Assembly (NCBI GenBank): GCA_005223145.1
Contig: NJBL01000020.1
Location: forward strand, 1 to 35,417
DNA: 35,417 nucleotides
Direction of reading: 5' to 3'
From: a bacterium (candidate division B38) B3_B38
GTDB lineage: Bacteria > Acidobacteriota > B3-B38 > Guanabaribacteriales > B3-B38
The first letter of the stretch is position 1. Each line of letters begins with the position of its first letter. The notes under the pieces are model-generated. The model saw only the letters and a program-made list of their open reading frames with translations. It did no database searches and had not been told where the DNA came from. The translations under genes were made by a program, and so were the position numbers. Below, one piece after another: positions 25,404 to 34,451 of the stretch.

Positions 25404-27989
25404 ATGAAAATAAAGGGTTTTATATTAGCGTTTTTGTTTCTGGCAGTTTTCTCCCTTTCCGGAATTACCCAGCAAGAGGGAAGGGTTCCGTCACCTGAGG
25501 AGGTGCTGGGCTTTCAGGTGGGGGCAGACTTCAAGCTGGCTGACTACCCCATGATGCTCCGTTACTTCCAGCTTCTGGACGAAGCCTCCGACCGTGTGAT
25601 AGTGAGCCGCATCGGCACCACTACCGAGGACCAGCCTTTTATTATAGCCATCATCTCCTCCCCTGAGAACCTTGCTCAGCGGGAGCACTACCGGGAGATA
25701 GCTCGCCGTCTAACTTCGGTCAGGGGGCTGGAGGAGGAAGAAGCGTGGCAGTTAGCCAACGAAGGGAAGGCGGTAGTCTGGATTGACGGCGGCATCCATT
25801 CCACCGAAATCGCCCCTACCCAGCATTCCTTTAAGTTAGCTTATCACCTGGCTTCGGATAATTCTCCTCAGACTTTAGAAATTCTTGACAAGGTTATTCT
25901 CGTCTTGCTTCCCTGCGCTAATCCCGACGGATTAAATCTGGTGGTCAACTGGTATAACCGCAACCTGGGAACCCCTTTCGAGACCAGCCGGCTACCCTGG
26001 CTCTATCAAAAATATGTAGGACACGATAATAACCGCGACTTCTTCATGCTGACCCAGAAGGAGACCCGGGCTATTACCGAGGCTCTCTACCACCGGTGGT
26101 TCCCGCAGATTGCTTACAATCACCACCAGACCGCTCCTTTCCCTGCACGGATATTCATCCCCCCATTTGCTGGACCGACCAATCCTAACATTGACCCTCT
26201 GGTGATAAGCGGGATAAACCTGGTGGGCTCCCGGATGGCTCATGCCTTCAATGAAGCTGGTCAGACAGGGGTGATCTCCGGAACTCGCTTCACCACCTGG
26301 TGGAACGGTGGAGGTCGCACCACTCCCTATTATCACAATATTGTCGGGATTCTCACCGAAACCGCCCTTTATCGTTATGCCACCCCGAAGTTCTATACCA
26401 GGGATGATTTCCCCGAGGAGTATCGCGACCTTAGCCCCCAAGCCAATTATCCTAACCCCTGGAAAGGGGGATGGTGGCGGCTTGGGGATGCGGTCGATTA
26501 CTGCCTCACCGCCTCCACAGCGGTGCTTGATGTGGCAGCCAAATATAAAGAACGGTTCCTTTTCAACATCTACTTGATAGGCAAAAGAGCCATAGAGAAG
26601 GGGCAGACGGAGTCCCCCTATGCCTTTGTTATACCTCCCCAGCAGTGGGACCCTCCAACTGCCGCCAAGATGCTCAACACTCTGATTATGGGGGGAGTGG
26701 AAGTCCATATGGCAAAAGCCCCCTTCCAGGCTGATGGGATTGATTACCCGAAGGGAAGCTTTGTCATCCTGATGTCTCAGCCCTACCGGGCTTATGCCAA
26801 AGACTTGCTGGAGCCCCAGCAGTATCCTCCACGCCACCTTTACCCTGGTGGACCACCTATCCCTCCCTATGATCTGACGGGCTGGACTCTTCCTTACCAG
26901 ATGGGGGTTAACACAGTCCCCATTATCCACCCCTTCCAGGGGGAGCTGGAGTTGATTAGCCGTGCTTCTTCTCCTCAAGGTAAGGTGAAAGGTAAGGCTT
27001 CCTATGCCTACCTCATCTCCCATAATGCCAACAACAGCTTCATCGCCGTCAATCGCCTGTTGAAGGAGGGGTATGAGATATACTGGGCGGCTGAACCAAT
27101 TTCGGTGGAGGGAGAAGAGTTTTCTCCCGGAGCTATAGTCATACCGGCAAAGGGTGGTATCCACCGGCTGATAGCCCCCATCTCCGAGGAGCTCTCCCTC
27201 CAGATTTATCCTCTGAATCGCCGCCTCCAGGGGAGAGCTTATCGGCTGAAGCCCTTGAGGTTGGCTCTCTATAAGTCCTGGGTAGCCAGCATGGATGAAG
27301 GGTGGACCCGCTGGGTGCTGGAGCAGTTTGAGTTCCCCTATCAGAATATCCAAGATGCGGAGGTCAGGAAGGGGAAGCTGAGCGAGAACTACGATGTTAT
27401 CCTTCTGCCCGACATCCGCCCCAGAGCCATTCTTGAAGGACACGCTCCAGGGACTATGCCTCCGGAGTATTGTGGTGGTATTGGCATAGAGGGATTAGCC
27501 AACTTAAAGATGTTTGTAGCAGAGGGGGGAACACTGGTCACCCTCGACTCCTCCTCGGAGCTACCTCTGGAGAATTTCCAATTACCGGTGGAGAATTCGC
27601 TTAAGGATGTGAAAAGGACCGACTTTTTCTGTCCCGGTTCCATATTATCGGCTGAGGTGGATACCAGTCATCCCATCGGATACGGGATGAAGGAGAAATC
27701 AGCAGTTGTCTTCAGGCGCAGCCCCGCATTCAGGATCATACCCACTACTGAGCAGACAGGGGCTAAAGTGGTGGTAACCTATCCCGACAGGAATCCACTG
27801 CTGAGCGGGTGGCTCCTGGGAGGTGAATATCTCTCTAATAAAGCGGCAGTAGTTGATGTCCCTATGGGTAAGGGGAGGGTGATTCTCATTGGCTTTAGTC
27901 CCCAGCATCGGGGACAGCCTCATAGAACTTTCAAGATGCTGTTCAATTCCATTTATTATGGTTCGACAACATTGACCCGTCTCCCCTGA
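25404..27989 (+). CDS. M14 family zinc carboxypeptidase, exported
   Basis: 861 residues from ATG 25404, chosen because a standard signal peptide starts there (MKIKGFILAFLFLAVFSLSG). The frame is open from ATG 25362, which also has GGGAGG nearby and would add 14 residues. The M14 zinc site is visible: His and Glu in GGIHSTEIAPTQ (~131), CANPDGLN, then NRDFFMLTQKETRA, and a distal His in YNHHQTAPFP (~239). The family removes C-terminal residues from peptides. The long C-terminal region (>500 residues), with domains resembling the type I glutamine amidotransferase fold near 620-860, is typical of large extracytoplasmic M14 proteins in these phyla. Same operon direction as the M1 and M20 genes. 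Confidence 0.92.
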   Translation: MKIKGFILAFLFLAVFSLSGITQQEGRVPSPEEVLGFQVGADFKLADYPMMLRYFQLLDEASDRVIVSRIGTTTEDQPFIIAIISSPENLAQREHYREIARRLTSVRGLEEEEAWQLANEGKAVVWIDGGIHSTEIAPTQHSFKLAYHLASDNSPQTLEILDKVILVLLPCANPDGLNLVVNWYNRNLGTPFETSRLPWLYQKYVGHDNNRDFFMLTQKETRAITEALYHRWFPQIAYNHHQTAPFPARIFIPPFAGPTNPNIDPLVISGINLVGSRMAHAFNEAGQTGVISGTRFTTWWNGGGRTTPYYHNIVGILTETALYRYATPKFYTRDDFPEEYRDLSPQANYPNPWKGGWWRLGDAVDYCLTASTAVLDVAAKYKERFLFNIYLIGKRAIEKGQTESPYAFVIPPQQWDPPTAAKMLNTLIMGGVEVHMAKAPFQADGIDYPKGSFVILMSQPYRAYAKDLLEPQQYPPRHLYPGGPPIPPYDLTGWTLPYQMGVNTVPIIHPFQGELELISRASSPQGKVKGKASYAYLISHNANNSFIAVNRLLKEGYEIYWAAEPISVEGEEFSPGAIVIPAKGGIHRLIAPISEELSLQIYPLNRRLQGRAYRLKPLRLALYKSWVASMDEGWTRWVLEQFEFPYQNIQDAEVRKGKLSENYDVILLPDIRPRAILEGHAPGTMPPEYCGGIGIEGLANLKMFVAEGGTLVTLDSSSELPLENFQLPVENSLKDVKRTDFFCPGSILSAEVDTSHPIGYGMKEKSAVVFRRSPAFRIIPTTEQTGAKVVVTYPDRNPLLSGWLLGGEYLSNKAAVVDVPMGKGRVILIGFSPQHRGQPHRTFKMLFNSIYYGSTTLTRLP

Positions 27990-28034
27990 GAAGGGGTGTA
28001 TCAGGGTCTCTGTTATCACCAGAGGAGGTGAAGT

Positions 28035-29495
28035 GTGAGGAAAAGAGGAATAATTCTGTTAACTGTGTTATTTATGGCTCTCCTATGGGGAGGGAGTCTA
28101 TTAGTTGTAGCCTCTTCCAAACAGGAGCCCAAACTCAAAGAAGAGGCTATCAGATGGATAGAAGACCATCAGCCCCTGCTGATTGACCTTAGTGACCAAA
28201 TCTGGGGCTATGCGGAGCTTGGTTTGAAGGAGTTTAAATCGTCCGAACTGTTAGCTGATGCTCTGGAGGAAGCGGGTTTTCAGGTGGAAAGAGGAGTAGC
28301 GGGCATGCCCACCGCCTTTGTGGCTACTTACGGCGAGGGGGAGCCGGTAATTGGCTTACTGGCAGAATACGATGCTCTTCCCGGACTGTCGCAGAAGGTC
28401 TCCTCCACCCAGGAGCCGTTAGAAGAGGGTGCCCCGGGACACGGCTGCGGTCACAATCTTCTGGGAGTAGGGTCTGTGGGAGCAGCTTTAGCGGTGAAGG
28501 AGGTGTTAGCCGCTCACCCCATCTCAGGAACCATAAAGCTTTTTGGCTGCCCTGCTGAAGAAACATTGATAGGCAAGGTCTATATGGTGAAATACGGGCT
28601 TATCGATGGGCTCTCGGCTGCCCTGACTTGGCACCCCAGCAGCACTACTAAGGTTAGCAATAGAAGCAGTCTGGCTATGAACAGCTTCTGGGTGGAATTC
28701 AGGGGGAGGACCGCCCATGGGGCTGGTGACCCCTGGAATGGGAGAAGCGCACTGGATGCCGTGGAGCTGATGAATTACGGGGTCAATCTGATGAGGGAGC
28801 ATATGGAGCTCACCTCCCGCATCCACTATGTGATCACCGATGGAGGGGAAGCCCCTAATGTTGTTCCCGACTACGCCCGGGTGTGGTATTATGTGCGCAA
28901 TGCCAATCGAGAAAAGGTAGAAGAACTCTATCAGAGGGTACTGAACATAGCCCAGGGGGCTGCCTTAGCTACAGATACCACCTACCAGGTAAACCTCATC
29001 ACCGGGGTGTATAACACGCTGGTCAACAACACCGGGGTGAAGATAATGCACAGCAACTTAGAGCTGGTCGGTCCACCCCTCTTCTCCTCCGAGGAACTCA
29101 CCTTTGCCAGGGAGATTCAGAAGGGCGTGGAAAAGCCGGAGGTGGGATTAGCAGAGGAGATTGAGCCCATCAAAGAACCACCCAAACTGGTAGGAGGTGG
29201 GTCCAGCGATGTGGCTGATGTCAGCTGGATTACCCCCACGGTTTCCTTAAATGTCGCTACTACCGCTAAAGGTACTCCCGGTCATAGCTGGGCAACGGTA
29301 GCCTCCTGTGGCAGCCCCATAGGACATAAGGGGATGCTGGTGGCGGCAAAAACCCTGGCAGCTACTGCTGTCGACCTCATCTATGATGGAGAACTTCTGA
29401 AGCAGATGAGGGAGGAGTGGAAGGAGAAGACCCAAGGCTTTACCTATAAAAGTCCTCTCCCCGAGGGTCGAAAATCTCCCTCTCTACCGAAATAG
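28035..29495 (+). CDS. M20 family amidohydrolase (AbgB-like aminoacyl/aminobenzoyl-glutamate hydrolase)
   Basis: 486 residues. An N-terminal hydrophobic segment (ILLTVLFMALLWGGSLLVV) indicates export, unusual for AbgB relatives. Metal-site motifs of M20 peptidases are clear: GLLAEYDALPG, APGHGCGHNLLG, GCPAEE, TWHPSS, EFRGRTAHGAGDPWNGRSALDA, GGEAPNVVPD, GGGSSDVADVSW and GTPGHSWA. AbgB-type enzymes split amide bonds of N-acylated or aminobenzoyl amino acids. GTG 28035 has AGAGGAGG 6 bases upstream and is the only good start. It follows the M14 gene by 45 bases, so it is likely the last of the peptidase genes. Confidence 0.93.
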   Translation: MRKRGIILLTVLFMALLWGGSLLVVASSKQEPKLKEEAIRWIEDHQPLLIDLSDQIWGYAELGLKEFKSSELLADALEEAGFQVERGVAGMPTAFVATYGEGEPVIGLLAEYDALPGLSQKVSSTQEPLEEGAPGHGCGHNLLGVGSVGAALAVKEVLAAHPISGTIKLFGCPAEETLIGKVYMVKYGLIDGLSAALTWHPSSTTKVSNRSSLAMNSFWVEFRGRTAHGAGDPWNGRSALDAVELMNYGVNLMREHMELTSRIHYVITDGGEAPNVVPDYARVWYYVRNANREKVEELYQRVLNIAQGAALATDTTYQVNLITGVYNTLVNNTGVKIMHSNLELVGPPLFSSEELTFAREIQKGVEKPEVGLAEEIEPIKEPPKLVGGGSSDVADVSWITPTVSLNVATTAKGTPGHSWATVASCGSPIGHKGMLVAAKTLAATAVDLIYDGELLKQMREEWKEKTQGFTYKSPLPEGRKSPSLPK

Positions 29496-29505
29496 AGGAA
29501 AAGAC

Positions 29506-29967
29506 TCACTTTTTCGTCAACGAGCGAATGAATTTGAGCACCTTTTTCTGCTCTGCAGGAGAGAGGCTACGATACATATTGACGACCTGCTCGGTATCCT
29601 TGTCCCAAAGGGGGAGTTCCCTTTCCTCCGAGTAGCGACTGACAAGTTGGTCTAACCTTTTCTGGTCGAGCTCCTCGAGGGAGAAGAACTCTCCCGCAAT
29701 TTTGTATCTCTTGCCCGGCACTACCTCCTCCTGACGAACCACCTTTAGCAAGGAAGAGATTGGGGGCTCGAAAGTGGGTAAGTGGAGGGTGATCATCATC
29801 GTTTTGGCTATGGGGTAAGGAACATTTGATTCGAAAAGGATACCCCTATGGCTGAGGTTGATGATCTTATGTTGACCCCTGCGTGGCGCTTCTGAAACGG
29901 GCTCTATTTCAAACCAGGCTGGGAGTCCGAGCTGTATCCTCTTTGCTTTCCGTTGCTCATTTTCCAT
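29506..29967 (-). CDS. PilZ-domain protein (candidate c-di-GMP receptor)
   Basis: 153 residues, cytosolic. The N-terminal RKAKRIQLGLPAWFEI and NLSHRGILFESNVPY show the PilZ c-di-GMP pattern (RxxxR and N/DxSxxG). The beta-barrel-type strands run to ~residue 100. A helical tail of ~50 residues (EQVVNMYRSLSPAEQKKVLKFIRSLTKK) follows. It lies alone on the minus strand, converging on the M20 gene 10 bases away. With the MshEN protein it makes a second possible c-di-GMP reader in this window. Confidence 0.87.
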   Translation of the reverse strand: MENEQRKAKRIQLGLPAWFEIEPVSEAPRRGQHKIINLSHRGILFESNVPYPIAKTMMITLHLPTFEPPISSLLKVVRQEEVVPGKRYKIAGEFFSLEELDQKRLDQLVSRYSEERELPLWDKDTEQVVNMYRSLSPAEQKKVLKFIRSLTKK

Positions 29968-30149
29968 TGAAAGTTCGCCTCCTCAATATAGAGCATTCCA
30001 TTGCTCTATAAAGTTTATTTCTAGGTATGACAACCAAATTATAACAGATCTAACCTTTTTTCTCAATTAAATATTGGAGATAATCTAATTTTTCAACGAT
30101 ACGGTTATAAACTGCGGATTACATCTTGCAAGGTTCTGTTGTTTTTCTC

Positions 30150-30184
30150 TTGTTTTTAAATTAAACATTTGTTATATTTATAAT
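30150..30184 (+). promoter_or_regulatory. Tentative promoter of the phosphohexomutase gene
   Basis: In the AT-rich gap 29968-30206, TTGTTT (30150-30155) and TATATT (30173-30178) are 17 bases apart. A perfect TATAAT (30179-30184) also lies there, with only a weak -35 at 30156. One of these probably serves the gene at 30207. The rest of the gap shows no gene. Confidence 0.4.
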
Positions 30185-30206
30185 AACAATAGAAGAAAAA
30201 GGTAAT

Positions 30207-31619
30207 ATGATCAAGTTTGGAACCGCAGGGTGGAGAGCTATAATCGGGGATGAGTTCACCTTCCATAATGTGAGGATGGTCTCGCAGGCCATTTGCAATT
30301 ATCTTAAAAGAAAAGAACTCGCCGCCAAAGGGACTGTCATCGGCTACGATACCCGTTTCTTATCGGAGAAGTTCGCCTTGGAGGCGGCTAAGGTTTTCAC
30401 TTACAACAGAATAAAAACTTACCTCTGCACTCGCGATGTTCCCACCCCTGCTCTCTGCTTCGCCATCCGACAGCGGAGGGCGGCAGGGGGGGTTAATTTT
30501 ACTGCCAGCCACAACCCACCAGAGTATAACGGGATGAAGATATTTACCGCCGAAGGTGCTGAGTCTCTCCCTCAAGTTACCAACGAGGTGGAGAAAGAGC
30601 TATCCTCTCTGGAAAGAACGGGCTTCCGGGATTCTTATTACCTCGAAGAGGGATACTTTCATATGATAAATCCCCAGGAGGATTATCTCGCCTTGCTGCG
30701 GCAGAAGGTCGATTTTTCTCTAATAAGGGATTCCCAGATGAAGATGGTAGTCGATCTTCTTTATGGCACGGCCAGAGATTATCTGGACCGCATTCTTCTG
30801 GAGGAAGGATGCCAGCTTAAAGTGATTCATAATTTCCGCGACCCCTACTTTGGAGGTTACAGCCCGGAGTCTAAAGAGGAGAATCTCTCAGAGCTTAAAC
30901 AAATGCTTGAGAACAGCGACTACCAGATAGGTTTAGCCACTGATGCTGATTCCGACAGGTTCGGCTGTCTCGACAGGGGAGGGGATTTCGTCCCGGCAAA
31001 TAACCTCCTCCCTCTGCTCCTCGATTATCTGGTGAAGAGGAAAGGGTGGAGGGGTGGTGTAGCCAGGACAGTGGCTACCAGCCATCTGTTCGATTTGGTG
31101 GCCCAAAAACATGGGCTAAGGGTCTATGAGACTCCAGTAGGATTTAAATATATTGGAGAGCTCATACTGCAGAATAAGGTCATAATGGGGGGAGAAGAGA
31201 GCGCCGGTTTTTCCATTAAGGAGCATATTCCAGAGAAGGATGGTATTTTGGCTTGCTTGATGGTAGCTGAAATGGCAGCTTATCATAGTAAAAGCCTCTC
31301 CCAGGCGCTGGTTGAGCTCTGCCAGGAGATAGGGGCACGGCTGTATAACCGGAAAGTGACGGTGAGTCTCACCCCTTATCTCAGCAAGCTCTTGGAGTTG
31401 CGATTGCAGCATCCCCCCAAGAGCCTGGACGACCTCGCGGTAAAGCAGGTTGTCAGTCTGGATGGTCTGAAACTTCTTTTTGAGGATGGGAGCTGGTTTC
31501 TAATTCGCTTCTCCGGCACCGAGGCGGTAGTTCGCTATTATGCCGAGGCGGATACCCCGGAAAAGCTGGAGAGGATAATAGAGAGTGGGCGGAGATACTT
31601 CTTCCGCCGGCGTGCTTGA
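30207..31619 (+). CDS. Phosphoglucomutase/phosphomannomutase (alpha-D-phosphohexomutase)
   Basis: 470 residues. It moves phosphate between C1 and C6 of a hexose, in the cytosol, linking glycolysis to cell-wall or glycogen sugars. Visible motifs are the N-terminal KFGTAGWRAIIGDEFT, the phosphoserine loop TASHNPPEYNGMK (~98), the metal loop DADSDRFG (~246), the sugar-binding GGEESAGFS (~331) and the phosphate-binding RFSGTEAVVRYY near the end. These define the superfamily; sugar specificity cannot be set by eye. AAGG is upstream of ATG 30207. The enolase gene follows after 30 bases. Confidence 0.93.
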   Translation: MIKFGTAGWRAIIGDEFTFHNVRMVSQAICNYLKRKELAAKGTVIGYDTRFLSEKFALEAAKVFTYNRIKTYLCTRDVPTPALCFAIRQRRAAGGVNFTASHNPPEYNGMKIFTAEGAESLPQVTNEVEKELSSLERTGFRDSYYLEEGYFHMINPQEDYLALLRQKVDFSLIRDSQMKMVVDLLYGTARDYLDRILLEEGCQLKVIHNFRDPYFGGYSPESKEENLSELKQMLENSDYQIGLATDADSDRFGCLDRGGDFVPANNLLPLLLDYLVKRKGWRGGVARTVATSHLFDLVAQKHGLRVYETPVGFKYIGELILQNKVIMGGEESAGFSIKEHIPEKDGILACLMVAEMAAYHSKSLSQALVELCQEIGARLYNRKVTVSLTPYLSKLLELRLQHPPKSLDDLAVKQVVSLDGLKLLFEDGSWFLIRFSGTEAVVRYYAEADTPEKLERIIESGRRYFFRRRA

Positions 31620-32948
<1,329 letters not shown>

Positions 32949-33007
32949 AACACCAGGATAAGCTTTCAGCTATGGTAGTAAGCTTGACGGAGGGATGATA
33001 GTTTCCT

Positions 33008-33334
33008 ATGGATAGAAATTATTACCGCCGAACTAAGAACACCTTCTCCTTCACACAGAAGGCGGCTTGGGCTCTGTTTATCATTATCATCATCTCCGTC
33101 ATCATTATCTCTCTGGCGGGAGATAACGGTGTGCTGGAGCTCTATCGAAGGAAGCTGATCTACCGGCATTTAGAGGACGAGATAAGCAAGCTCCTGCAGG
33201 AGAATGAGCGGCTACAAAAAGAGATTATATTACTGAGAGAGGACCCCTTTACTATCGAAAAGATAGCCCGCGAGGAGCTGGGTCTGGTTAAGCCAGGGGA
33301 GATTGTCTACCTTTTTCCCAGAAAAGATAGATAG
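33008..33334 (+). CDS. Septum formation initiator (DivIC/FtsB-like)
   Basis: 108 residues. A basic cytosolic start leads to one membrane helix (ALFIIIIISVIIISLAG, ~25-42), then a coiled coil with regular Leu spacing (EISKLLQENERLQKEIILLRE). The family end EKIAREELGLVKPGEIVYLFP follows. DivIC/FtsB are bitopic divisome proteins acting with FtsL/FtsQ-type partners. The eno-divIC order is common in bacteria, which supports the call. A GGAGG-like site lies upstream of ATG 33008. Confidence 0.92.
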   Translation: MDRNYYRRTKNTFSFTQKAAWALFIIIIISVIIISLAGDNGVLELYRRKLIYRHLEDEISKLLQENERLQKEIILLREDPFTIEKIAREELGLVKPGEIVYLFPRKDR

Positions 33335-33386
33335 CCCTTCTATCCTGCCTTTGGAAAAAGAAGCCATGGTGTAGGAGAAAAACAGC

Positions 33387-33415
33387 TTGACAAATCAAGA
33401 ACTTTAATTTATAAT
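33387..33415 (+). promoter_or_regulatory. Perfect consensus promoter of tRNA-fMet
   Basis: TTGACA (33387-33392), exactly 17 bases, then TATAAT (33410-33415). Start of transcription would be near 33422, 4 bases before the mature tRNA. Confidence 0.88.
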
Positions 33416-33425
33416 TCTTAAAGGT

Positions 33426-33502
<77 letters not shown>

Positions 33503-33590
33503 TTTTTTATTTTAAATAATTTATTCGAATTTACCACCTCAAAGCGCACAATACCTGCCTATTTAAATCCTCAGCAATGAGGCAAAAGTG

Positions 33591-33610
33591 ACCCTTTTAA
33601 AGGGTTTTTT
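33591..33610 (+). terminator. Intrinsic terminator after tRNA-fMet
   Basis: ACCCT and AGGGT close TTTAA, followed by a run of T (ACCCTTTTAAAGGGTTTTTT). Flanking GGCAAAA and TTTTGC can extend the stem. It is about 90 bases after the tRNA. Confidence 0.75.
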
Positions 33611-33716
33611 GCTGCCTTTCTTCTAACTCTAAAACTCAGGGAAGGTTTCCAAACTGAAGATTGGACGAAATGCTTGATGAGCGCTCTTTGATAAACTTAA
33701 TTAAATATCTTACTGA

Positions 33717-34019
33717 AAAGAGCATATTATTCGAAAAGAAGCATTATTCTTTCTCGCCAGATCAGGAAGACAGCTGAGCCTGACAATGGCGGACAAGACC
33801 ATTGAGAGGATCGGGAAGAGGGCGGAGGTGGAAAATGTCAGGCTTTCAGCCCACACCTTTGCCAAGAACTGGCTGATGAACGGAGGGGACGTCTTCAGTC
33901 TGCAGAAGATCCTGCGGCACAGGTCACTGGAGATGGTCAGGAATTATATCAACATAACCTTCAGCGACATCCAGACCCTGCACCGTAAATTTAGCCCCGG
34001 GGATAATCTTCTTAAGTAG
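33717..34019 (+). pseudogene. Tyrosine recombinase (integrase) C-terminal remnant
   Basis: The open part from 33717 (just after TGA 33714) to the stop at 34019 reads as the last ~100 residues of a XerC/D-type integrase. It has LARSGRQLSLTMADKTIERI, then RLSAHTFAKNWLMNGGD, then LQKILRHRSLEMVRNYIN with the catalytic Tyr. Intact relatives have HTFRHTFA; here the HxxR Arg-His core is shortened to SAHTFA, so the active site is broken. The N-terminal and SAM-like domains are missing. It lies ~215 bases after tRNA-fMet, a common integration target, and faces a second remnant. Confidence 0.8.
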
Positions 34020-34021
34020 TC

Positions 34022-34204
34022 TCAATCCTGGAATCCTGCTCTCAGCAGAAAGGAAGCGGTCAGTTTATCTCCGGGATTATATTTGTTGTAATGATCGAAG
34101 ATGTCTTTTTTATCCATATTGACATATATCTGAACGGTCTCCAGATAGCTGTGGCCAGGAATATCTAATAAAAGCTGGTGCAATGTTTGCCAAAATATAG
34201 TGTA
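34022..34204 (-). pseudogene. Second integrase C-terminal remnant, opposite strand
   Basis: On the minus strand the frame from 34204 to the stop at 34022 reads WQTLHQLLLDIPGHSYLETV, then QIYVNMDKKDIFDHYNKYNP. This is the end of a tyrosine recombinase with the GHS and Tyr boxes and usual tail. The upstream catalytic parts are absent, and a stop lies just beyond 34205. The two remnants are convergent with only two bases between their stops, so they come from two different integration events or a rearrangement. Too short for normal ORF lists. Confidence 0.7.
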
Positions 34205-34414
34205 TTATTTGTATCTCTCCCCGTTTTTCTGCAAGCGATTTTAAAAAATATTAATCTAAAATTTGTTTGAAGTAAAGTCCTTACTGATAAACAATATTGC
34301 CTCTTCTTAAAACCGTAAAATATTTGTAGCACATCAAACGTAAACTAAAAAAGATAATGATTACTAAAAGCAATTATATTTATTAATATGTCCTATTAAT
34401 GAGAAAAAAATATC
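34205..34414. other. AT-rich intergenic stretch, no gene seen
   Basis: Between the integrase remnant and the promoter at 34415 the sequence is strongly AT-rich with stops in all frames. No RNA gene or repeat was recognised. It differs in composition from the rest of the window. Confidence 0.6.
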
Positions 34415-34443
34415 TTGCACCTCCTACTAAAATACCCTATAAT
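34415..34443 (+). promoter_or_regulatory. Promoter giving a leaderless or near-leaderless mRNA
   Basis: TTGCAC (34415-34420), 17 bases, then a perfect TATAAT (34438-34443). Only 8 bases separate it from ATG 34452, so transcription should start at or within a few bases of the start codon. No ribosome site is present. Confidence 0.75.
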
Positions 34444-34451
34444 TTAGAAAC

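Noticed and set aside
25992-27443. 483-codon minus-strand frame over the M14 gene
   Set aside because: The plus strand has an M14 peptidase with zinc motifs; the antisense product has no recognisable motif and is a shadow of GC-biased codons.
33670-33777. 35-codon frame between the tRNA terminator and the integrase remnant
   Set aside because: No ribosome site, no motif, and it overlaps the integrase remnant in another frame.
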